NCBI GenBank assembly: GCA_037783545.1
Contig: JBBELK010000096.1
Coordinates: 2,418,001 to 2,482,000, forward strand
DNA length: 64,000 nt
Origin: Henricia sp. BOLD:AAB3569
Taxonomy: Eukaryota > Echinodermata > Asteroidea > Spinulosida > Echinasteridae
Direction: 5' to 3'
This document shows positions 1-9,575 of this stretch, one piece after another. Every line of letters begins with the position of its first letter. The stretch's first letter is position 1. A model generated the notes under the pieces. It worked only from the letters and a program-made list of their open reading frames with translations. It made no database searches and was not told where the DNA came from. Both the position numbers and the translations under genes were made by a program.

Positions 1-186
1 ACCAAATTCCCGTCCCAAACAAGACTGAGCATGCGCACGAGTCAGGAGTACACGGACAGCCACGGTCTGCAGAGCAGGCAGGAAGCCCGAGCCCAGTTTT
101 CCCTAAACTCTTAAATTTCTCGGCCATTTCCCGGCGAAAGTCTGTCAATTTTTCAGGACAAGTGCGGAATATAGACTGTTTGGAGC
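1..186 (+). repeat. Partial monomer at the left edge
   Basis: The window opens inside a monomer, at ACCAAATTCCCG. This copy lacks GAT, has TCTGCAGAGC, ACTCTTAAAT and TTTCCCGGCG, and runs into the first complete copy. Its right half matches the CTTAAA subtype seen complete at 4247, 12856, 16139 and 31703. Its missing left part lies outside the window. Confidence 0.9.
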
Positions 187-444
187 ATGCAAAATGTGAA
201 GTTCGTCGGAAAATTTCTTGACTTCCAAATTTGCCGACGTTTGGACCACACTTTGACCAAATTCCCGTCCCAAACAAGACTGAGCATGCGCACGAGTGAT
301 CAGGAGTACACGGACAGCCACGGTCTGCAGAACAGGCAGGAAGCCCGAGCCCAGTTTTCCCTAAACTCTGAAATTTCTCGGCCATTTCCCGGCGAAAGTC
401 TGTCAATTTTTCAGGACAAGTGCGGAATATAGACTGTTTGGAGC
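187..444 (+). repeat. Reference 258-bp monomer, AAAATGTG / AGAAC subtype
   Basis: This is the first complete monomer and a convenient reference. It carries AAAATGTGAAG near its start, TTGACTTCCAAATTTGCCGACG, the GAT insertion (which creates a TGATCA BclI site), TCTGCAGAACAGG, TTTCCCGGCG and AATATAGACTG. SphI sites (GCATGC) lie at its start and 99 bp in, with one PstI (CTGCAG) and one AvaI (CCCGAG) site. Read by eye, it is the same sequence as the copies at 1216 and 48810. It is therefore a subtype shared between the far left and the right-hand domain. The AGAAC mark is normally followed by a monomer starting ATGCCAAATTTG, as here at 445. Confidence 0.9.
281..292 (+). promoter_or_regulatory. 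NRF1-like palindromic motif, one per monomer (representative)
   Basis: TGAGCATGCGCA differs at one base from the NRF1 consensus YGCGCAYGCGCR: the third base is A instead of C. The right half-site TGCGCA is intact. The core CATGCGCACGA seems to be kept in nearly every monomer of the array; the clear exception I found is at 51471, which reads CGTGCGCACGA. Neighbouring bases vary between subtypes (CTGAGC, CTAAGC, CTGATC, CTGGGC). The resemblance is seen directly; binding in the host is not shown, and a chance match in an amplified monomer is possible. Confidence 0.3.
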
Positions 445-1215
445 ATGCCAAATTTGAAGTTCGTCGGAAAATTTCTTGACTTGCAAATTTGCCGACGTTT
501 GGACCACACTTTGACCAAATTCCCGTCCCAAACAAGACTGAGCATGCGCACGAGTCAGGAGTACACGGACAGCCACGGTCTGCAGAGCAGGCAGGAAGCC
601 CGAGCCCAGTTTTCCCTAAACTCTGAAATTTCTCGGCCATTTCCAGGCGAAAGTCTGTAAATTGTTCAGGACAAGTGCGGAGGAATATGGACTGTTTGGA
701 GCATGCACAATTTGAAGTTCGTCGGAAAATTTCTTGACTTGCAAATTTGCCGACGTTTGGACCACACTTTGACCAAATTCCCGTCCCAAACAAGACTGAG
801 CATGCGCACGAGTCAGGAGTACACGGACAGCCACGGTCTGCAGAGCAGGCAGGAAGCCCGAGCCCAGTTTTCCCTAAACTCTGAAATTTCTCGGCCATTT
901 CCCGGCGAAAGTCTGTCAATTTTTCAGGACAAGTGCGGAATATAGACTGTTTGGAGCATGCAAAATTTGAAGTTCGTCGGAAAATTTATTGACTTCCAAA
1001 TTTGCCGACGTTTGTACCACACTTTGACCAAATTCCCGTCCCAAACAAGACTGAGCATGCGCACGAGTGATCAGGAGTACACGGACAGCCACGGTCCGCA
1101 GAGCAGACAAGAAGCCCGAGCCCAGTTTTCCCTAAACTCTTAAATTTCTCGGCCATTTCCCGGCGAAAGTCTGTCAATTTTTCAGGACAAGTGCGAAATA
1201 TAGACTGTTTGGAGC

Positions 1216-2244
1216 ATGCAAAATGTGAAGTTCGTCGGAAAATTTCTTGACTTCCAAATTTGCCGACGTTTGGACCACACTTTGACCAAATTCCCGTCCC
1301 AAACAAGACTGAGCATGCGCACGAGTGATCAGGAGTACACGGACAGCCACGGTCTGCAGAACAGGCAGGAAGCCCGAGCCCAGTTTTCCCTAAACTCTGA
1401 AATTTCTCGGCCATTTCCCGGCGAAAGTCTGTCAATTTTTCAGGACAAGTGCGGAATATAGACTGTTTGGAGCATGCCAAATTTGAAGTTCGTCGGAAAA
1501 TTTCTTGACTTGCAAATTTGCCGACGTTTGGACCACACTTTGACCAAATTCCCGTCCCAAACAAGACTGAGCATGCGCACGAGTCAGGAGTACACGGACA
1601 GCCACGGTCTGCAGAGCAGGCAGGAAGCCCGAGCCCAGTTTTCCCTAAACTCTGAAATTTCTCGGCCATTTCCAGGCGAAAGTCTGTAAATTGTTCAGGA
1701 CAAGTGCGGAGGAATATGGACTGTTTGGAGCATGCACAATTTGAAGTCCGTCGGAAAATTTCTTGACTTGCAAATTTGCCGACGTTTGGACCACACTTTG
1801 ACCAAATTCCCGTCCCAAACAAGACTGAGCATGCGCACGAGTCAGGAGTACACGGACAGCCACGGTCTGCAGAGCAGGCAGGAAGCCCGAGCCCAGTTTT
1901 CCCTAAACTCTGAAATTTCTCGGCCATTTCCCGGCGAAAGTCTGTCAATTTTTCAGGACAAGTGCGGAATATAGACTGTTTGGAGCATGCAAAATTTGAA
2001 GTTCGTCGGAAAATTTATTGACTTCCAAATTTGCCGACGTTTGTACCACACTTTGACCAAATTCCCGTCCCAAACAAGACTGAGCATGCGCACGAGTGAT
2101 CAGGAGTACACGGACAGCCACGGTCCGCAGAGCAGGCAAGAAGCCCGAGCCCAGTTTTCCCTAAACTCTGAAATTTCTCGGCCATTTGCCGGCGAAAGTC
2201 TGTCAATTTTTCAGGACAAGTGCGGAATATAGACTGTTTGGAGC
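1216..2244 (+). repeat. 1,029-bp tetramer HOR, copy 2
   Basis: Monomers start at 1216, 1474, 1732 and 1987. By eye I count five differences from copy 1. One is GAAGTCCG for GAAGTTCG near 1747. The other four lie in the last monomer: GCAGGCAAG for GCAGACAAG, CTGAAA for CTTAAA, GCCGGCG for CCCGGCG, and GCGGAATA for GCGAAATA. Clustering of four of the five changes at one end fits an exchange inside the last monomer, not scattered mutation. Confidence 0.93.
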
Positions 2245-5200
2245 ATGCAAAATTTGAAGTTCGTCGGAAAATTTCTTGACTAGCAAATTTGCCGAAGTTT
2301 GGAGCACACTTTCACCAAATTCCCGTCCCAAACAAAACTGAGCATGCGCACGAGTCAGGAGTACACGGACAGCCACGGTCTGCAGAGCAGGCAGGAAGCC
2401 CGAGCCCAGTTTTCCCTAAACTCTGAAATTTCTCGGCCATTTCCCGGCGAAAGTCTGTCAATTTTTCAGGACAAGTGCGGAATATATAGACTGTTTGGAG
2501 TATGCAAAATTTGAAGTTCGTCGGACGTTTGGACCACACTTTGACCAAATTCCCGTCCCAAACAAGACTGAGCATGCGCACGAGTCAGGAGTACACGGAC
2601 AGCCACGGTCTGCAGAGCAGGCAGGAAGCCCGAGCCCAGTTTTCCCTAAACTCTGAAATTTCTCGGCCATTTCCCGGCGAAAGTCTGTCAATTTTCCAGG
2701 ACAAGTGCGGAATATAGACTGTTTGGAGCATGCAAAATTTGAAGTTCGTCGGAAAATTTCTTGACTTCCAAATTTGACGACGTTTGGACCACACTTTGAC
2801 CAAATTCCCGTCCCAAACAAGACTGAGCATGCGCACGAGTGATCAGGAGTACAAGGACAGCCACGGTCTGCAGAGCAGGCAGGAAGCCCGAGCCCAGTTT
2901 TCCCTAAACTCTGAAATTTCTCGGCCATTTCCCGGCGAAAGTCTGTCAATTTTTCAGGACAAGTGCGGAATATAGACTGTTTGGAGTATGCAAAATTTGA
3001 AGTTCGTCGGAAAATTTCTTGACTTCCAAATTTGCCGACGTTTGGACCACACTTTGACCAAATTCCCGTCCCAAACAAGACTGAGCATGCGCACGAGTCA
3101 GGAGTACACGGACAGCCACGGTCTGCAGAGCAGGCAGGAAGCCCGAGCCCAGTTTTCCCTAAACTCTGAAATTTCTCGGCCATTTCCAGGCGAAAGTCTG
3201 TCAATTTTTCAGGACAAGTGCGGAATATATAGACTGTTTGGAGTATGCAAAATTTGAAGTTCGTCGGACGTTTGGACCACACTTTGACCAAATTCCCGTC
3301 CCAAACAAGACTGAGCATGCGCACGAGTCAGGAGTACACGGACAGCCACGGTCTGCAGAGCAGGCAGGAAGCCCGAGCCCAGTTTTCCCTAAACTCTGAA
3401 ATTTCTCGGCCATTTCCAGGCGAAAGTCTGTCAATTTTTCAGGACAAGTGCGGAGGAATATGGACTGTTTGGAGCATGCACAATTTGAAGTTCGTCGGAA
3501 AATTTCTTGACTTGCAAATTTGCCGACGTTTGGACCACACTTTGACAAAATTCCTGTCCCAAACAAGACTGAGCATGCGCACGAGTCAGGAGTACACGGA
3601 CAGCCACGGTCTGCAGAGCAGGCAGGCAGCCCGAGGCTAGTTTTCCCTAAACTCTGAAATTTCTCGGCCATTTCCCGGCGAAAGTCTGTCAATTTTTCAG
3701 GACAAGTGCGGAATATAGACTGTTTGGAGCATGCAACATTTGAAGTTCGTCGCAAAATTTCTTGACTTCCAAATTTGCCGACGTTTGGACAACACTTTGA
3801 CCAAATTCCCGTCCCAAACAAGACTGAGCATGCGCACGAGTGATCAGGAGTACACGGACAGCCACGGTCCGCAGAGCAGGCAAGAAGCCCGAGCCCAGTT
3901 TTCCCTAAACTCTGAAATTTCTCGGCCATTTGCCGGCGAAAGTCTGTCAATTTTTCAGGACAAGTGCGGAATATAGACTGTTTGGAGCATGCAAAATTTG
4001 AAGTTCGTCGGAAAATTTCTTGACTAGCAAATTTGCCGAAGTTTGGAGCACACTTTCACCAAATTCCCGTCCCAAACAAAACTGAGCATGCGCACGAGTG
4101 ATCAGGAGTACACGGACAGCCACGGTCTGCAGAGCAGGCAGGAAGCCCGAGCCCAGTTTTCCCTAAACTCTGAAATTTCTCGGCCATTTCCCGGCGAAAG
4201 TCTGTCAATTTTTCAGGACAAGTGCGGAATATAGAGTGTTTGGAGCATGCAAAATTTGAAGTTCGTCGGAAAATTTCTTGACTTGCAAATTTGCCGACGT
4301 TTGGACCACACTTTGACCAAATTCCCGTCCCAAACAAGACTGAGCATGCGCACGAGTCAGGAGTACACGGACAGCCACGGTCTGCAGAGCAGGCAGGAAG
4401 CCCGAGCCCAGTTTTCCCTAAACTCTTAAATTTCTCGGCCATTTCCCGGCGAAAGTCTGTCAATTTTTCAGGACAAGTGCGGAATATAGACTGTTTGGAG
4501 CATGCAACATTTGAAGTTCGTCGCAAAATTTCTTGACTTCCAAATTTGCCGACGTTTGGACAACACTTTGACCAAATTCCCGTCCCAAACAAGACTGAGC
4601 ATGCGCACGAGTGATCAGGAGTACACGGACAGCCACGGTCCGCAGAGCAGGCAAGAAGCCCGAGCCCAGTTTTCCTTAAACTCTGAAATTTCTCGGCCAT
4701 TTGCCGGCGAAAGTCTGTCAATTTTTCAGGACAAGTGCGGAATATAGACTGTTTGGAGCATGCACAATTTGAAGTTCGTCGGAAAATTTCTGGACTAGCA
4801 AATTTGCCGAAGTTTGGAGCACACTTTCACCAAATTCCCGTCCCAAACAAAACTGAGCATGCGCACGAGTCAGGAGTACACGGACAGCCACGGTCTGCAG
4901 AGCAGGCAGGAAGCCCGAGCCCAGTTTTCCCTAAACTCTGAAATTTCTCGGCCATTTCCCGGCGAAAGTCTGTCAATTTTTCAGGACAAGTGCGGAATAT
5001 AGACTGTTTGGAGCATGCAAAATTTGAAGTTCGTCGGAAAATTTCTTCACTTCCAAATTTGCCGACGTTTGGACCACACTTTGACCAAATTCCCGTCCCA
5101 AACAAGACTGAGCATGCGCACGAGTCAGGAGTACACGGACAGCCACGGTCTGCAGAGCAGGCAGGAAGCCCGAGCCCAGTTTTCCCTAAACTCTGAAATT

Positions 5201-5269
5201 TCTCGGCCATTTCCCGGCGAAAGTCTGTCAATTTTTCAGGACAAGTGCGGAATATAGACTGTTTGGAGC
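2245..5269 (+). repeat. Mixed block of twelve monomers without a clean HOR
   Basis: Monomers start at 2245, 2502, 2730, 2988, 3245, 3476, 3731, 3989, 4247, 4502, 4760 and 5015. Types in order are TAG-type with +TA, 27-bp deletion, GACGACG/ACAAGG, +TA, 27-bp deletion with GGAGG, ACAATTTG with GAGGCTAG, CGCAAAATTT, TAG-type, CTTAAA, CGCAAAATTT, TAG-type with ACAATTTG and TTCTGGACTAG, and TTCACTTCC. The pair 3731-4246 and the pair 4502-5014 are a loose repeat of CGCAAAATTT followed by TAG-type. The segment 2730-3730 has the same four-part order as the 1,001-bp tetramers at 13111 and 14112. Confidence 0.88.
2502..2729 (+). repeat. First of 17 short monomers sharing one 27-bp deletion
   Basis: This 228-bp copy reads GTTCGTCGGACGTTTGG, where a full monomer has 27 more bases between CGTCGG and ACGTTTGG. 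The lost block is the A/T-rich AAAATTTC...GCCG segment that holds several diagnostic sites. The same junction occurs at 3245, 8089, 8832, 10859, 11602, 13626, 14627, 23304, 24047, 33499, 34755, 34985, 35983, 39546, 43733 and 46527. Lengths are 228, 230 or 231 bp depending on the +TA or +GGA at the right end. All 17 begin GTATGC, not GCATGC. Confidence 0.93.
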
Positions 5270-7830
5270 ATGCAAAATTTGAAGTTCGTCGGAAAATTTC
5301 TTGACTAGCAAATTTGCCGAAGTTTGGAGCACACTTTCACCAAATTCCCGTCCCAAACAAAACTGAGCATGCGCACGAGTCAGGAGTACACGGACAGCCA
5401 CGGTCTGCAGAGCAGGCAGGAAGCCCGAGCCCAGTTTTCCCTAAACTCTGAAATTTCTCGGCCATTTCCCGGCGAAAGTCTGTCAATTTTTCAGGACAAG
5501 TGCGGAATATAGACTGTTTGGAGCATGCAAAATTTGAAGTTCGTCGGAAAATTTCTTCACTTCCAAATTTGCCGACGTTTGGACCACACTTTGACCAAAT
5601 TCCCGTCCCAAACAAGACTGAGCATGCGCACGAGTCAGGAGTACACGGACAGCCACGGTCTGCAGAGCAGGCAGGAAGCCCGAGCCCAGTTTTCCCTAAA
5701 CTCTGAAATTTCTCGGCCATTTCCCTGCGAAAGTCTGTCAATTTTTCAGGACAAGTGCGGAATATGGACTGTTTGGAGCATGCACAATTTGAAGTTCGTC
5801 GGAAAATTTCTTGACTTGCAAATTTGCCGACGTTTGGACCACACTTTGACAAAATTCCTGTCCCAAACAAGACTGAGCATGCGCACGAGTCAGGAGTACA
5901 CGGACAGCCACGGTCTGCAGAGCAGGCAGGCAGCCCGAGGCTAGTTTTCCCTAAACTCTGAAATTTCTCGGCCATTTCCCGGCGAAAGTCTGTCAATTTT
6001 TCAGGACAAGTGCGGAATATAGACTGTTTGGAGCATGCAACATTTGAAGTTCGTCGCAAAATTTCTTGACTTCCAAATTTGCCGACGTTTGGACAACACT
6101 TTGACCAAATTCCCGTCCCAAACAAGACTGAGCATGCGCACGAGTGATCAGGAGTACACGGACAGCCACGGTCCGCAGAGCAGGCAAGAAGCCCGAGCCC
6201 AGTTTTCCCTAAACTCTGAAATTTCTCGGCCTTTTGCCGGCGAAAGTCTGTCAATTTTTCAGGACAAGTGCGGAATATAGACTGTTTGGAGCATGCAAAA
6301 TTTGAAGTTCGTCGGAAAATTTCTTGACTAGCAAATTTGCCGAAGTTTGGAGCACACTTTCACCAAATTCCCGTCCCAAACAAAACTGAGCATGCGCACG
6401 AGTCAGGAGTACACGGACAGCCACGGTCTGCAGAGCAGGCAGGAAGCCCGAGCCCAGTTTTCCCTAAACTCTGAAATTTCTCGGCCATTTCCCGGCGAAA
6501 GTCTGTCAATTTTTCAGGACAAGTGCGGAATATAGACTGTTTGGAACATGCAAAATTTGAAGTTCGTCGGAAAATTTCTTGACTTCCAAATTTGCCGACG
6601 TTTGGACCACACTTTGACCAAATTCCCGTCCCAAACAAGACTGAGCATGCGCACGAGTGATCAGGAGTACACGGACAGCCACGGTCTGCAGAGCAGGCAG
6701 GAAGCCCGAGCCCAGTTTTCCCTAAACTCTGAAATTTCTCGGCCATTTCCCGGCGAAAGTCTGTCAATTTTTCAGGACAAGTGCGGAATATAGAGTGTTT
6801 GGAGCATGCAAAATTTGAAGTTCGTCGGAAAATTTCTTGACTTGCAAATTTGCAGACGTTTGGACCACACTTTGACCAAATTCCCGTCCCAAACAAGACT
6901 GAGCATGCGCACGAGTCAGGAGTACACGGACAGCCACGGTCTGCAGAACAGGCAGGAAGCCCGAGCCCAGTTTTCCCTAAACTCCGAAATTTCTCGGCCA
7001 TTTCCCGGCGAAAGTCTGTCAATTTTTCAGGACAAGTGCGGAATATAGACTGTTTGGAGCATGCCAAATTTGAAGTTCGTCGGAAAATTTCTTGACTTGC
7101 AAATTTGCCGACGTTTGGACCACACTTTGACCAAATTCCCGTCCCAAACAAGACTGAGCATGCGCACGAGTCAGGAGTACACGGACAGCCACGGTCTGCA
7201 GAGCAGGCAGGAAGCCCGAGCCCAGTTTTCCCTAAACTCTGAAATTTCTCGGCCATTTCCAGGCGAAAGTCTGTCAATTTTTCAGGACAAGTGCGGAATA
7301 TATAGACTGTTTGGAGTATGCAAAATTTGAAGTTCGTCGGAAAATTTCTTGACTTGCAAATTTGCCGACGTTTGGACCACACTTTGACCAAATTCCCGTC
7401 CCAAACAAGACTGAGCATGCGCACGAGTCAGGAGTACACGGACAGCCACGGTCTGCAGAGCAGGCAGGAAGCCCGAGCCCAGTTTTCCCTAAACTCTGAA
7501 ATTTCTCGGCCATTTCCAGGCGAAAGTCTGTAAATTTTTCAGGACAAGTGCGGAGGAATATGGACTGTTTGGAGCATGCACAATTTGAAGTTCGTCGGAA
7601 AATTTCTTGACTTGCAAATTTGCCGACGTTTGGACCACACTTTGACCAAATTCCCGTCCCAAACAAGACTGAGCATGCGCACGAGTCAGGAGTACACGGA
7701 CAGCCACGGTCTGCAGAGCAGGCAGGAAGCCCGAGCCCAGTTTTCCCTAAACTCTGAAATTTCTCGGCCATTTCCCGGCGAAAGTCTGTCAATTTTTCAG
7801 GACAAGTGCGGAATATAGACTGTTTGGAGC
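5270..7830 (+). repeat. Ten-monomer segment duplicated 15,213 bp downstream, copy 1
   Basis: Monomers start at 5270, 5525, 5780, 6035, 6293, 6548, 6806, 7061, 7318 and 7576. They match 20483-23043 in order and in private marks: TTCACTTCC with CCCTGCG at 5525, AAAATTCCTG and CAGCCCGAGGCTAG at 5780, GGCCTTTTGCCGG at 6035, GAACATGC at 6548, and GCAGACG with CTCCGAAA at 6806. The spacing is constant at 15,213 bp. The match resumes at 8089-9062 against 23304-24277 with a 15,215-bp spacing, after one replaced monomer. Confidence 0.9.
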
Positions 7831-9575
7831 ATGCAAAATTTGAAGTTCGTCGGAAAATTTCTTGACTTCCAAAATTGACGACGTTTGGACCACACTTTGA
7901 CCAAATTTCCGTCCCAAACAAGACTGAGCATGCGCACGAGTGATCAGGAGTACAAGGACAGCCACGGTCTGCAGAGCAGGCAGGAAGCCCGAGCCCAGTT
8001 TTCCCTAAACTCTGAAATTTCTCTGCCATTTCCCGGCGAAAGTCTGTCAATTTTTCAGGACAAGTGCGGAATATAGACTGTTTGGAGTATGCAAAATTTG
8101 AAGTTCGTCGGACGTTTGGACCACACTTTGACCAAATTCCCGTCCCAAACAAGACTGAGCATGCGCACGAGTCAGGAGTACACGGACAGCCACGGTCTGC
8201 AGAGCAGGCAGGAAGCCCGAGCCCAGTTTTCCCTAAACTCTGAAATTTCTCGGCCATTTCCCGGCGAAAGTCTGTCAATTTTACAGGACAAGTGCGGAAT
8301 ATAGACTGTTTGGAGCATGCAAAATTTGAAGTTCGTCGGAAAATTTCTTGACTTCCAAATTTGACGACGTTTGGACCACACTTTGACCAAATTCCCGTCC
8401 CAAACAAGACTGAGCATGCGCACGAGTGATCAGGAGTACAAGGACAGCCACGGTCTGCAGAGCAGGCAGGAAGCCCGAGCCCAGTTTTCCCTAAACTCTG
8501 AAATTTCTCGGCCATTTCCCGGCGAAAGTCTGTCAATTTTTCAGGACAAGTGCGGAATATAGACTGTTTGGAGTGTGCAAAATTTGAAGTTCGTCGGAAA
8601 ATTTCTTGACTTCCAAATTTGCCGACGTTTGGACCACACTTTGACCAAATTCCCGTCCCAAACAAGACTGAGCATGCGCACGAGTCAGGAGTACACGGAC
8701 AGCCACGGTCTGCAGAGCAGGCAGGAAGCCCGAGCCCAGTTTTCCCTAAACTCTGAAATTTCTCGGCCATTTCCAGGCGAAAGTCTGTCAATTTTTCAGG
8801 ACAAGTGCGGAATATATAGACTGTTTGGAGTATGCAAAATTTGAAGTTCGTCGGACGTTTGGACCACACTTTGACCAAATTCCCGTCCCAAACAAGACTG
8901 AGCATGCGCACGAGTCAGGAGTACACGGACAGCCACGGTCTGCAGAGCAGGCAGGAAGCCCGAGCCCAGTTTTCCCTAAACTCTGAAATTTCTCGGCCAT
9001 TTCCAGGCGAAAGTCTGTCAATTTTTCAGGACAAGTGCGGAGGAATATGGACTGTTTGGAGCATGCACAATTTGAAGTTCGTCGGAAAATTTCTTGACTT
9101 GCAAATTTGCCGACGTTTGGACCACACTTTGACCAAATTCCCGTCCCAAACAAGACTGAGCATGCGCACGAGTCAGGAGTACACGGACAGCCACGGTCTG
9201 CAGAGCAGGCAGGAAGCCCGAGCCCAGTTTTCCCTAAACTCTGAAATTTCTCGGCCATTTCCCGGCGAAAGTCTGTCAATTTTTCAGGACAAGTGCGGAA
9301 TATAGACTGTTTGGAGCATGCAAAATTTGAAGTTCGTCGGAAAATTTCTTGACTTCCAAAATTGACGACGTTTGGACCACACTTTGACCAAATTTCCGTC
9401 CCAAACAAGACTGAGCATGCGCACGAGTGATCAGGAGTACAAGGACAGCCACGGTCTGCAGAGCAGGCAGGAAGCCCGAGCCCAGTTTTCCCTAAACTCT
9501 GAAATTTCTCTGCCATTTCCCGGCGAAAGTCTGTCAATTTTTCAGGACAAGTGCGGAATATAGACTGTTTGGAGT
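6806..9575 (+). repeat. 2,770-bp 11-mer HOR, copy 1
   Basis: Monomers start at 6806, 7061, 7318, 7576, 7831, 8089, 8317, 8575, 8832, 9063 and 9318. Lengths are 255, 257, 258, 255, 258, 228, 258, 257, 231, 255 and 258 bp. It holds two 27-bp-deletion copies (8089, 8832) and two AAAATTGACGACG copies with ACAAGG, TTTCCGTCC and CTCTGCC (7831, 9318). The monomer at 8575 starts GTGTGC. The segment 8317-9317 is the 1,001-bp tetramer found alone further right, so this HOR is built from smaller modules. Confidence 0.94.

Larger units (their letters stand above)
187..1215 (+). repeat. 1,029-bp tetramer HOR, copy 1
   Basis: Four monomers start at 187, 445, 703 and 958, with lengths 258, 258, 255 and 258 bp. 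Their marks are AAAATGTG/AGAAC; CCAAATTTG with GTAAATTGTTCAGG and GGAGGAATATGG; ACAATTTG; and TTTATTGAC with TTTGTACCAC and TCCGCAG. The whole set repeats at once from 1216. The fourth monomer here ends CTTAAA, CCCGGCG, GCGAAATATAG, unlike its partner at 1987, so its right half seems to come from the CTTAAA subtype. Confidence 0.93.

Noticed and set aside
200-215. RNA polymerase III B box or tRNA-derived origin
   Set aside because: AGTTCGTCGG only partly resembles GGTTCGANNCC, and no A box or cloverleaf fold is found upstream.
200-225. CENP-B box
   Set aside because: GTTCGTCGGAAAATTTC has the TTCG start and the A at the right spacing, but lacks the CGGG end of the motif. No copy in either strand that I checked completes it.
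225-246. Hairpin CCAAA...TTTGG in each monomer
   Set aside because: The stem is only five bases with a ten-base loop, and it is lost in the 27-bp-deletion copies without other change.
355-370. Telomere-like CCCTAAA unit in each monomer
   Set aside because: It is a single heptamer per 255 bp with no tandem run. A chance match of this length is plausible.
340-425. Hammerhead ribozyme, as found in some animal satellites
   Set aside because: GGCGAAAG and an upstream CTGAAAT look suggestive, but the CTGANGA core is absent (the G is missing). The stem after GAAA also does not end in the required U before the cleavage base. The minus strand has no CTGANGA either.
187-432. Plus-strand open frames of 60-216 codons in almost every monomer, as possible small genes
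   Set aside because: They arise from the monomer itself, restart at each ATGC, stop at the AATATAG of the same copy, and are lost in TAG-type and CTTAAA copies. No ribosome-binding or promoter context and no recognisable domain is present.
986-1948. Minus-strand frames of 100-715 codons as real repeat proteins
   Set aside because: Their length depends only on how many 255- or 258-bp copies lie between frame-shifting indels. Ends fall at the +TA or poly-A monomers, not at conserved termini.
2480-2500. TATA box created by the +TA insertion (AATATATAG)
   Set aside because: It occurs only in one subtype, has no conserved start region downstream, and is explained by a dinucleotide slip.
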